DNA of 64,000 nucleotides from Hyphomicrobiaceae bacterium (GTDB lineage Bacteria; Pseudomonadota; Alphaproteobacteria; Rhizobiales; Hyphomicrobiaceae), in NCBI GenBank assembly GCA_008933705.1, contig WBUN01000010.1, positions 1 through 64,000 on the forward strand. The letters are read 5' to 3'. The position numbers and the translations under genes were made by a program. A model generated the notes under the pieces. The model saw nothing but the letters and a program-made list of their open reading frames with translations, had not been told where the DNA came from and made no database searches. Shown here in pieces: positions 19,516 to 28,371 of this stretch (positions are counted from its first letter, which is position 1; the number at the start of each line of letters is the position of its first letter).

Positions 19516-19707
19516 ATGCGCAGGGAATACGACGATGCGGTCGAAGCATGGCGTGCGGCGCAAGTGTACGCGGACGAACTGAAGCCGCGACCAAAGGAGC
19601 CCATCAGCGATGAACAAATGAGGCGCTGGGCGACGGCCAAACAACTGGTTGTCATATTGCGGGCAGAGGTCAACCGCTTGGCGCGAGCGTTGGCTGATTC
19701 CCGTTGA
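19516..19707 (+). CDS. Small hypothetical protein
   Basis: 63-aa ORF MRREYDDAVEAWRAAQVYADELK..., coding-like composition. Confidence 0.4.
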   Translation: MRREYDDAVEAWRAAQVYADELKPRPKEPISDEQMRRWATAKQLVVILRAEVNRLARALADSR

Positions 19708-19921
19708 CTGCGACCGCGCCAGCTCGCCCCTGGTGGATGTTCTCTGGGACGCTCGCCGGGGGCAAAAACCGGCCGCAGCGACGATCTGGCCCGCCGCCAG
19801 ACGCTCGGCGCCGGCGGCTCGTGCCTGATTGTCGCCCAACAGCGCTGCTATGCGCCCTCCTGGTGGCGTGAAGTGGGCTTTGCGTGAACCGAACCTTGCG
19901 GCTCATCTCATGGGGGACGCC

Positions 19922-20485
19922 ATGCGCATCATCAACCGACGCGAAGCACTGTCGCTCGCGCTGCTTTCAAGTCTCGGCATCGTTGGCTCGACCAGTAGCA
20001 CGCAGGCAAACTCTGCCGCTCAGATCGACGCGGACGTCAACGCGACGCTCCGGCAGTTCTACTGGCAGATCGGCGGGTCCAGGGAGCTTCTCGCCAAGTC
20101 CGCCGCCGTTCTCGTCTTTCCCACCGTCATCAAGGCCGGCATCGGTATCGGCGGAGAGTATGGCGAGGGCGCACTGCTCGTTCGCGGCAGGACGGTCGAC
20201 TACTACAATACCATATCAGCCTCTGTTGGATTCCAGCTCGGGGCGCAGGCGCGTTCGGTCATCATCGTGTTCATGACCCACGAGGCGCTGGACGGCTTCC
20301 GCCGTGTGAATGGCTGGAAGATCGGCGTCGACGGCTCGGTCGCCCTCATAACCGTCGGCATCGGGGGCTCGATCGACACGAGCAAGATCGTCAGCCCCAT
20401 TGTCGGCTTCATCTTCGACGGCAAAGGGTTGATGTATAACTTGACGCTCGAAGGTTCGAAGATCACGCGCATCTCGCGCTATTGA
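19922..20485 (+). CDS. SYLF/YSC84-domain lipid-binding protein
   Basis: Signal peptide; AAVLVFPTVIKAGIGIGGEYGEGALLVRG...YYNTISASVGFQLGAQ. Confidence 0.9.
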   Translation: MRIINRREALSLALLSSLGIVGSTSSTQANSAAQIDADVNATLRQFYWQIGGSRELLAKSAAVLVFPTVIKAGIGIGGEYGEGALLVRGRTVDYYNTISASVGFQLGAQARSVIIVFMTHEALDGFRRVNGWKIGVDGSVALITVGIGGSIDTSKIVSPIVGFIFDGKGLMYNLTLEGSKITRISRY

Positions 20486-20637
20486 GGGCCACGGCTGCGC
20501 CGCCACGCTCGACTGTTGCGCGACCCGCTTCTGCGACTCTGACTGGTGCAGGCGTTGCGGGCCGTCCTGGACGTCAACATCCTGAAGGCGCACATTGGCA
20601 TCGAGTTGGATCTACGATTTGCGGCCGGGTCTGTTCG

Positions 20638-21444
20638 ATGTGCGAGCTGTTTGCGCTTTCCGCCAGCAGTGCCGTTGACGTCAGGCTCTCTCTGCATGAA
20701 CTAGCGCGACACGGCGGCGAGACTGGCATACATGGCGACGGCTGGGGCGCGGCGTTTCTGCAGGATCGTGATGTGGCCCTGTTCCGCGAGCCGACGGCTG
20801 CGGCCCGCTCGCCCTGGATCACGTGTCTGGAAACGCACCCGGTCCGAAGCGGCGCAGTGCTGGCGCATATCCGTCACGCAACGCGCGGTGCCGTGGCGCT
20901 GGAGAACACGCAGCCCTTCGTGCGCGAGCTGTGGGGACGTGCGCACGTCTTCGCACACAACGGTGACCTTGGTTCCGGCCTGATCCACCGGCCGGTCGTG
21001 GCGCCGCGCTACAGGAGCATTGGCGAGACGGATTCGGAGGCGGCTTTCTGCCTGCTGCTGGAACGTTTGGCCACAACAGTCGACCCAACCCGGACTGATG
21101 CGGCCGCTGTCATATTCGAGACGTTTGCGGCCTTCGTGCGTGAGATGCGCGAACATGGTCCGGCCAACGTCATTTACGTCTCGGGCAGCCGGCTGCTGGT
21201 GCATGCCGATCGCCGGACACAGGCGCCCGGTGTGATTGAGCCGCCCGGCCTGTGGCTGTTGGAGCGACATTGCGGCGAGGGCGCGAAGGCCCTCGTCGGG
21301 GAGGGTGTGCACGTGGCGGGGAGGGGCGTGGATGTCACGCTCGTTGCCAGCGTGCCGCTCACGGGTGAGCCCTGGCGGCCTCTCGAGCAGGGGAGTGTCC
21401 TTGAGCTCGAGCACGGGCGTCTACGCCGGGCAGAACAGGTCTAA
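20638..21444 (+). CDS. Class II glutamine amidotransferase (YafJ-like)
   Basis: MCELFALSAS N-terminal Cys2; HGDGWGAAF; AHIRHATRG; FAHNGDLG. Confidence 0.92.
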   Translation: MCELFALSASSAVDVRLSLHELARHGGETGIHGDGWGAAFLQDRDVALFREPTAAARSPWITCLETHPVRSGAVLAHIRHATRGAVALENTQPFVRELWGRAHVFAHNGDLGSGLIHRPVVAPRYRSIGETDSEAAFCLLLERLATTVDPTRTDAAAVIFETFAAFVREMREHGPANVIYVSGSRLLVHADRRTQAPGVIEPPGLWLLERHCGEGAKALVGEGVHVAGRGVDVTLVASVPLTGEPWRPLEQGSVLELEHGRLRRAEQV

Positions 21445-21782
21445 GCAGCCGAGGGACGGCAGCCCGACCCGCGAGCGTAAGCCACCGCAAAGCAGATGGG
21501 CGGCATTCCCCCTTTTCGCACATGCAAGAAGAACAGGTTTTTTCGGATATGGTGATATGCTAATATTTGCAAGCCCGACGAAAGTAGTGGGCAAACACCG
21601 GCCGGCACCGTGAGGTAGCCGAAAACGATGGGGGAGGTGTCGGGCGACTTGGGGGGCCGAACATAGGGTACAGCTCCGCGCGGCACAAAGCCGCCGGCGA
21701 CCATCCCAACCTTGGCATCACTCCGCATAAGAACAGCCTGCCCGGCCGTCTTCGGCCAGGGCAAGGGAGGAGGATCGACGCC

Positions 21783-23414
21783 ATGGTCTACACGAAGCGC
21801 CACATAGCCGTGCTCATTATGGGGCTCGCCTTGCTGGCCCTCGGCTACTGCACCGAATTGGGGCTGTTGGACGACGTCATCAAGTATCTCGGCACGTCCC
21901 GGTCGAAGCCAGCCATGATCACGCTGCCCTACACGTTCGGGGCCATCGGCGTGGTGATCGGTTTGTGGCAGCTCATCGGCCTGCACCGCCCGGGCGGCCT
22001 CGATTACATCAACTCGGCGCTCGGCGGCGCCTTGTTCATCCTGTTCGTCGCCATGCTCATCCGCTGGTTCCTCGATCCGCTCGTGGCGGTCTGGAGCCGA
22101 GCGGTCGGGCCGGTGTTCGGCGGCAAGTACATTCACGACGTTTTCGGGCTCAACTACATCGTGCTCGGCATCGTCGCCGGCATACTGCTCGTCAATACCG
22201 TTGGCATTCCGAGCTGGGCTCAAAACGGGGTGAGACTGTCGCGGCTCGGCTTGAAGACCGGCGTCGTTCTCCTGGGCACCCTCTATTTCCTGCAGGAGAT
22301 CCTGCATCTCGGCACAGCGTCCTTTACGCTGATCGGTATCTTCGTGCTCGGCTCCGTCGGCCTGGTGCTGTGGATGGGGCGGCTCATGACCGTCAGCAAT
22401 TCGATGGGCGGCGTGCTGTCGGCCGGCGTCGGCGTGTGCGGCGTCTCGGCGGCGGTCGCGGCCGCACCGGTTGTGCAGGCCAAGTCCGCCGAGATTGCCT
22501 ACACCATCGGCACCATCCTGCTTTGGGGCGTCGGCTGCATGTTCGTGTTCCCGACAGTCGGCAAACTCCTCCACATGAGCCCCGAAGCGTTCGGCGCCTG
22601 GGCGGGCACCGGCATCCTCAACTCCGCACAGGTGGCAGGCGCCGCTCTGGCCTTCCAGCCCGACGGCATCGAGACGCTGAAGGTCGCAGAGATCTTCAAC
22701 ATCACTCGCATCCTGTTCCTGCCGCTGATCGTGGTCTGGCTGGCGGTGTGGTACGTGCGCCGTGAGACGGCTGTGAACGGTGCGGCCCAGGCGCAAAGCG
22801 TCGGCGCCATGGCTGTCAGTGCACCGCGGGTCAGCGTCGGGCGTGTCATCGTCGACAAGTTCCCGCTTTTCGTCCTTGGCTTCATCTTCATGTTCCTGCT
22901 CAACCTGACCGGCGTCTTCCTGCCCAAGGGCGTGAGCGCCAACGACCTGTGGAAAGGCCAGTACTTCGACAACAATCTGAAGGCGGACCGATTGCTGAAG
23001 GACAAGGACGTCGACGCTCTCAGGGCCGTGGCTGACAAGGCAAAGCGCAGCGACCACAAGGCAGCGCTCGAGCGGCTCATCGCCAACAAGAAGGTGATGA
23101 GCGTGAGCGACTATCACGCCCTGGACGGCCTGAGCGCCTCGGGGGCTCTCTCCAAGGAGGCCAAGGCCGTGGTGAGCGGCGCGCGCCGGTCGGTCATGCA
23201 TACACCGAAGATCGTCGGCTGGTTCCGCGACTGGATCGTGTGGCTGTTCGCCTTCGGTCTCACCGGGCTCGGCATGCAGATCACCATCGCTTCGCTCAAG
23301 CAGGCCGGGGGCCAGCCTCTGGTGATCGGCGGCGTCGTCGGTACCATCAAGGCCGTGGGATCGCTCATCGTGGTCATTGTCTTCGCCGGCCTTCTGGGCC
23401 TGAGCACGCTGTAA
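21783..23414 (+). CDS. YeiH-family (putative sulfate exporter, Cons_hypoth698) membrane transporter
   Basis: RLGLKTGVVLLG, GVCGVSAAVAAAPVV..., AWAGTGILNSAQVAGAAL motifs; multi-TM. Confidence 0.82.
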   Translation: MVYTKRHIAVLIMGLALLALGYCTELGLLDDVIKYLGTSRSKPAMITLPYTFGAIGVVIGLWQLIGLHRPGGLDYINSALGGALFILFVAMLIRWFLDPLVAVWSRAVGPVFGGKYIHDVFGLNYIVLGIVAGILLVNTVGIPSWAQNGVRLSRLGLKTGVVLLGTLYFLQEILHLGTASFTLIGIFVLGSVGLVLWMGRLMTVSNSMGGVLSAGVGVCGVSAAVAAAPVVQAKSAEIAYTIGTILLWGVGCMFVFPTVGKLLHMSPEAFGAWAGTGILNSAQVAGAALAFQPDGIETLKVAEIFNITRILFLPLIVVWLAVWYVRRETAVNGAAQAQSVGAMAVSAPRVSVGRVIVDKFPLFVLGFIFMFLLNLTGVFLPKGVSANDLWKGQYFDNNLKADRLLKDKDVDALRAVADKAKRSDHKAALERLIANKKVMSVSDYHALDGLSASGALSKEAKAVVSGARRSVMHTPKIVGWFRDWIVWLFAFGLTGLGMQITIASLKQAGGQPLVIGGVVGTIKAVGSLIVVIVFAGLLGLSTL

Positions 23415-23425
23415 GGGAGGGCGCC

Positions 23426-23635
23426 ATGAATCGCCAAGACAGCCAGAAGATCGACATCCACACCACCGAGACAGGGTTCCAGTATCATCGGGGGTCGGCG
23501 CTCTCCATCTTCAAGAGCGACCGGCGCGAGGATGTTGCGGCGCTCGTGTGCGCCTGCCTGATTGCGCTCGGAGCCTACGCGCACGTCAACTACGGGTGGG
23601 GCTTTGCACACTTGCGGACCCTTGTAGGGCTATGA
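23426..23635 (+). CDS. Small single-TM protein (69 aa)
   Basis: MNRQDSQKIDIHTTETGFQYHRG...VAALVCACLIALGAYAHVNYGW; immediately downstream of YeiH-like gene, ATG overlap with next gene. Confidence 0.6.
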   Translation: MNRQDSQKIDIHTTETGFQYHRGSALSIFKSDRREDVAALVCACLIALGAYAHVNYGWGFAHLRTLVGL

Positions 23636-24183
23636 GCGTGAAGGCTGAGCGGCGGGCTGCGGACATGGCGCCGCAGCCCGGGCGTGACCGGCCGTCTGCG
23701 CTGCGCGCCAGCAGCGTGCTGCTTGCGAGCCACGATACGGAGGGCAGCCGGGCAGCGGAGCGCGCCGCCCTCGATGCGGTCGTGCCTGGCGGGCGGCTGC
23801 ATCACCTTGTGATCGTCCCGGAATTCTGGAGGAGCATCACCGGGGACGGTTGGCGCATCAATGCCAGCACCGAGCACGCGTTCTGCGACTATCTTGAAGC
23901 GCAGATCGAGCGCGAGATCCTGGAGCATCTCAATCGCGTCAACGCCCAGGCACGGGCACGGGGCATCCACTACAGCGCAAGCTCGGAGCACGGCCGGCTC
24001 GCGGATTGCGTTGTCGCGGCAAGCGAGAAGGCAGACTACGACCTCGTCATGATCGGGGCCCCCAGACCCAAGGGGGAGCCAGGGCTGCGGTCCCGCCTGG
24101 ATCTCGACCGGCTGACGCGGGCGCTGCGCATTCCCTTGGTCGTCGTTCCTCATCCCGGCGCATCCCGTAAACGGAGTCGATGA
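23632..24183 (+). CDS. Universal stress protein (UspA) family
   Basis: SVLLASHDTEGSRAAERAAL...DYDLVMIGAPRPKGEPGLRSRLDLDRLTRALRIPLVVVP. Confidence 0.72.
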   Translation: MSVKAERRAADMAPQPGRDRPSALRASSVLLASHDTEGSRAAERAALDAVVPGGRLHHLVIVPEFWRSITGDGWRINASTEHAFCDYLEAQIEREILEHLNRVNAQARARGIHYSASSEHGRLADCVVAASEKADYDLVMIGAPRPKGEPGLRSRLDLDRLTRALRIPLVVVPHPGASRKRSR

Positions 24184-24809
24184 CCTCTGACGAGCCGTCC
24201 CGTGCTCCGCCCGCCGAGCCTCACGAGGACGCGGCGTGGGTGCGCATTGCCACCCCGCTGTCGCCGGAGCAGCTGCGCGCATTTCTGAGCGACGTCGAAC
24301 GGCTCTATCACATCAATCCGCTGCTGGAGATTTCAGCCTTTGAGCGCGCCGGCAGGGACCGTCACCGCCTCATCGCGCACAATCACTCGAACGGCCAGGC
24401 CATCAACGTCGTGCTGGCCGTTGCGGAGCGTGGCCCCACGCTGGAGATCGCCTACAGCCAGGGCCTGAAAGTGGCCACGCACTTCCGCGCCGAGCCCAAG
24501 CCCCACGGAGCGGACCTCGTCGTCACCGACATCTACGGGGGCGGCTCGCCGGAGGAGAGGCATGCGCGCTCGAGCGAGGTGGACTTGAGCCTCAATGCTT
24601 GGGGGCGGGCGCTGCACGACTACCTGAAGGCGTGGGCGCGATGGAGCTGGCTGCCGCCCTGGCGCTGGTACATGCAGCGTGTGTGGCAGCCCATGAAACC
24701 GTCGGCGCGTCGCATCGTGTGGATGATCTGGATCATCTCGGCGTTCGAGGTCGTTGCGCTTGCCGCGCTGCTGGCGATCTGGGCAGCGCTTCGGCAGGCC
24801 TCACCGTGA
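24180..24809 (+). CDS. SRPBCC-like protein with C-terminal TM helix
   Basis: ATPLSPEQLRAFLSDVERLYHINPLLEISAFE...; C-terminal IVWMIWIISAFEVVALAALLAIW; ATGA overlap with preceding gene. Confidence 0.6.
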   Translation: MTSDEPSRAPPAEPHEDAAWVRIATPLSPEQLRAFLSDVERLYHINPLLEISAFERAGRDRHRLIAHNHSNGQAINVVLAVAERGPTLEIAYSQGLKVATHFRAEPKPHGADLVVTDIYGGGSPEERHARSSEVDLSLNAWGRALHDYLKAWARWSWLPPWRWYMQRVWQPMKPSARRIVWMIWIISAFEVVALAALLAIWAALRQASP

Positions 24810-25038
24810 GCGGCTTCGAACCGGCGGCGACCGCCCGCGTCGGTCAGTCGCATCCATGTCCTGCACCGTTTCCACAATAGCCGGATCCCGGCGTGCCTGG
24901 CGGACCGCGTCTGAAGCGGTGCCGGATCATTGCGTAGCTGCCTGATTTCGCGGGGATTTCACCGCGTGCGGGTTATGAGATCGCACCCTTCCTGCAGGCG
25001 GTCTCCCTTCTCTTCTATTTAGTTTTTCTGTTGATCGG

Positions 25039-25065
25039 CGAAAGATAATTCAAATTCACTGAATG
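25039..25065 (+). promoter_or_regulatory. Predicted CbbR (LysR-type) operator upstream of gap-pgk
   Basis: cGAAAGATAATTCAAATTCACTGAATG contains TCA-N7-TGA; 24/27 match to reverse complement of 61800-61826. Confidence 0.65.
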
Positions 25066-25519
25066 ATTGGCTCGCGGCACACTCGTTGTGCGCGAAAAAA
25101 GAACGGCCGGGTGGCCCTGGGAAACGACAACCCCAACCGGGTACGCGCCGCGTTGCAAAGGGAGGACGGCATGCGCGAACAGGTCAATCCGGAGAGCTGT
25201 CCTCGGATGCCGGCGCCGAAAGCGGTGGCGCCGTGAAACCTGCGCACACCAACGTTGTCTCCGTCGGAACGGCTGGCCCGCCCGGACCCTCCCGTGCGGG
25301 CTGCAGAGCCGATCGGATGCCATGCGTGCAGACCGTCAGCGGCGCGGCCATGCACGTCGATGTCATCGGCGTTGCCCCGAACGATGTGGCAACCGGCGCG
25401 CATCGCACGACGGGCGTGGGCGCATCGCCGGAGCGTCCCGACTTGGGCAACGTGCGCGAGATGCACAAGAAGCCGGTCGGGCGCAGTGAACCCAAGCAGC
25501 CACGGGGAGACGAGAGCAG

Positions 25520-26530
25520 ATGACACTGAAGGTTGCCATCAACGGCTTCGGCCGCATCGGACGGCTGGTCATGCGGGCAGCGGTTGAAAGTCGTCGAGAG
25601 GACATCAAGTTCGTCGCCATCAACGACATGGGGCCCGCACGGATGAATGCGCACCTTCTGGAGTTCGACTCGGTGCACGGGCGGCTCAATGCAGCCATCG
25701 AGGCGGGCGACGGATGGATGCGCGTGGACGGCACAGAGATCAAGGTCACCTCCGAGCTCGTGCCGGAGAAATTGCCGTGGCGCGAGCTCGGTGTCGATGT
25801 CGTCATGGAGTGCACCGGACGCTTCACCAAGCGCGAGGACGCGGCGCGCCACCTGGCTGCCGGGGCCAAGCGCGTGCTCGTTTCTGCGCCCGCCGACAAG
25901 GCCGACTTGACGGTCGTCTACGGCGTCAACCATGACAAGCTGACCGCCGGGCATCTGGTGGTGTCCAATGCGTCCTGCACGACCAACTGCCTGGCTCCCG
26001 TGGCCAAGGTTCTGCACGAGGCGATCGGCATCGAACGCGGGTTCATGACGACAATCCATTCCTACACGGGCGACCAACGCACCGTGGATACGTTCCATAG
26101 CGACGCGTACAGAGCCCGGGCCGCCGCGGCCAACCTGATACCCACGACGACCGGAGCGGCTCGGGCCGTCGGGCTTGTGCTGCCGGAGCTGCGCGGCAAG
26201 CTCGATGGCACCGCCATTCGTGTCCCGACGCCCAACGTCAGCCTCGTCGATCTGAAGTTCGCCTCCACGCGTCCCACCAATGCCAAGGCGATAAACGAGG
26301 CGATGGCGGCCGCATCGCGAGGCGGGCCTCTCAAGGGCGTGCTGGCCGTCAACGACCGACCGCTGGTGTCCTCCGACTTCAATCACAACCCGGCGAGCAG
26401 CGTGTTCGACGTGTCGGGCACACAGGTCGTGGACGGCGTCTTTTGCCGCGTGATGTCCTGGTACGACAACGAATGGGGTTTCTCAAATCGCATGATCGAC
26501 ACGGCAGCCGCCATGGGAAGACTGTTGTGA
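25520..26530 (+). CDS. gap: Glyceraldehyde-3-phosphate dehydrogenase, type I
   Basis: VAINGFGRIGRLVMRA, SNASCTTNCLAPVAKVLHE, VMSWYDNEWGFSNRMID. Confidence 0.97.
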   Translation: MTLKVAINGFGRIGRLVMRAAVESRREDIKFVAINDMGPARMNAHLLEFDSVHGRLNAAIEAGDGWMRVDGTEIKVTSELVPEKLPWRELGVDVVMECTGRFTKREDAARHLAAGAKRVLVSAPADKADLTVVYGVNHDKLTAGHLVVSNASCTTNCLAPVAKVLHEAIGIERGFMTTIHSYTGDQRTVDTFHSDAYRARAAAANLIPTTTGAARAVGLVLPELRGKLDGTAIRVPTPNVSLVDLKFASTRPTNAKAINEAMAAASRGGPLKGVLAVNDRPLVSSDFNHNPASSVFDVSGTQVVDGVFCRVMSWYDNEWGFSNRMIDTAAAMGRLL

Positions 26531-26540
26531 GGACCATGCA

Positions 26541-27758
26541 ATGAGCAAGCTCAGAACGCTCGACCAAGCCGAGATCTCCGGAAAGCGCGTGCTGGTTCGC
26601 GTCGACCTCAACGTCCCGATGGAAAATGGCCGCGTCACCGATACGACGCGCATCGCCCGCGTCCTGCCCACCATTCGAGAGATCACACAACGGGGCGGAA
26701 AGGCAATTCTTCTCTCCCATTTCGGCAGGCCCAAAGGGCGGGATGAGAAGGACTCGCTCAGACCCCTCGTCAAGGAGGTCGGCGAGGGCTTGGGCCGACG
26801 CGTGCTGTTCTTCGACGACTGCATCGGCGCCGGCGCCAGGAAAGCCATTGCCGGTCTCGGCAACGGCGAGGTGCTGGTCTTGGAGAATACGCGCTTCCAT
26901 ACAGGCGAGGAGAGGAACGACGCTGCATTCGTCCACGAGCTGGCGGCCAACGGCGACATCTATGTCAACGACGCGTTCTCGGCAGCGCATCGTGCACATG
27001 CGTCGACCGAAGGACTCGCGCGCGTGATGCCGGCCTTTGCGGGACGGGCCATGCAGGCCGAGATCGAGTCGCTGCTGGCGGCACTGGAGAGCCCGCAGCG
27101 ACCGGTGACCGCCGTGGTCGGTGGCGCCAAGATTTCGACCAAGCTTCCGATCCTGAGCAACCTGATCGGCAAAGTGAACAATCTCATCGTCGGCGGCGCC
27201 ATGGCGAACACGTTCTTGCTCGCCTGGGGCATCGATGTCGGACGGTCCCTGGTGGAGCCCGATCTGGTTTGCGTGGCACGCGACATCAGCAAGGCCGCCG
27301 CTCAAAGGGGCTGCGACATCGTTCTGCCGGTCGATGTCGTTTGCGCAGCGAGGATCGAGCGCGATGTCGCAACGACGTGCTGCGAGGTCACGCGCGTTCC
27401 TCCATACCAGATGATCCTCGACATCGGCCCCAAGACGGTCGAGCTCTTTCGTGGCCTCCTTGCGGGCAGCCGTACGCTGCTGTGGAACGGTCCGCTTGGC
27501 GCGTTCGAGACACCGCCATTCGATTCCGGAACGAGCGCCGTGGCTCGCACCGCCGGTGAGCTCTGCGCCGCCCATCGGCTGACGGCCGTTGCCGGTGGCG
27601 GTGACACGGTTGCCGCGCTCAGCGTGGCAGGGGCAGCGGATCGCTTCACTTATGTATCCACCGCAGGCGGCGCGTTTCTCGAATGGCTCGAGGGCAAGAC
27701 GTTGCCGGGGGTGGCGGCGCTCATGAACCGACAGGATGCCGACGCGAGGGCACCGTGA
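26541..27758 (+). CDS. pgk: Phosphoglycerate kinase
   Basis: KRVLVRVDLNVPMENGRVTD, LLSHFGRPKG, GGAKISTKLPILSNLIGKVN, AVAGGGDTVAAL. Confidence 0.97.
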   Translation: MSKLRTLDQAEISGKRVLVRVDLNVPMENGRVTDTTRIARVLPTIREITQRGGKAILLSHFGRPKGRDEKDSLRPLVKEVGEGLGRRVLFFDDCIGAGARKAIAGLGNGEVLVLENTRFHTGEERNDAAFVHELAANGDIYVNDAFSAAHRAHASTEGLARVMPAFAGRAMQAEIESLLAALESPQRPVTAVVGGAKISTKLPILSNLIGKVNNLIVGGAMANTFLLAWGIDVGRSLVEPDLVCVARDISKAAAQRGCDIVLPVDVVCAARIERDVATTCCEVTRVPPYQMILDIGPKTVELFRGLLAGSRTLLWNGPLGAFETPPFDSGTSAVARTAGELCAAHRLTAVAGGGDTVAALSVAGAADRFTYVSTAGGAFLEWLEGKTLPGVAALMNRQDADARAP

Positions 27759-27854
27759 TGGTGTCCTCAACTCCCAGGGGCTCCCTCGATCACGCTGTGC
27801 GATGTGGCCGCGGCCAGGCAACGGGAGCAGGAGACGGAAGATTGGGAGGTTCCC

Positions 27855-28295
27855 ATGAGAATTGGCATATACCTGACCGGCATAGGTCAGAAGCTGATCA
27901 GTTGCAGTGCTGACGACAGCATCGAGGCTGTGGCGCGCCTCCTGACAAGGCACCACATCGGCGCCATGCCGGTGCTGGAGACCGCCGGCAGAATGGCCGG
28001 CATCATCTCGGAGCGCGATCTCGTGCGTGGCTTCTCCGAGCGCGGGAAAGGCGCCTTGGAATTGCGAGCGCGCGACCTGATGACGCGCAGCGTTGTCACG
28101 TGCGGCCCCGACGAGACGTTGTCTTGCGCGCGCGACCTCATGAAGAGGCACGGCTTCCGTCACCTGCCCGTTGTGAAGGACGGGAAGGTGTGCGGCATCA
28201 TCAGCATGCGTGACCTGCTCGAAGGCCGCCTCAAGGAGCGCGAGCTTGAGATCAACGTCCTGCGCGACCAGGTGATCGCCGCCAGGAATCGCTGA
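27855..28295 (+). CDS. Two-CBS-domain protein
   Basis: DDSIEAVARLLTRHHIGAMPVLE...GIISERDLVRGF...DLMKRHGFRHLPVVKDGKVCGIISMRDLLE. Confidence 0.92.
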   Translation: MRIGIYLTGIGQKLISCSADDSIEAVARLLTRHHIGAMPVLETAGRMAGIISERDLVRGFSERGKGALELRARDLMTRSVVTCGPDETLSCARDLMKRHGFRHLPVVKDGKVCGIISMRDLLEGRLKERELEINVLRDQVIAARNR

Positions 28296-28371
28296 GGCCG
28301 GGCATCCAGCGCCTTTGATCCGACGGCTGTGCGGTGTGCAGCCGCTGGCGACCCGCCTCCACCGCTGCGGG

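Noticed and set aside
21441-23201. 586-aa minus-strand ORF
   Set aside because: Antisense to the YeiH-like transporter; D/E/H/Q-rich shadow translation.
24814-24960. Possible tRNA-like T-loop (GGCTTCGAACCGG)
   Set aside because: No cloverleaf or acceptor stem could be drawn around it; no convincing tRNA or rRNA found in the window.
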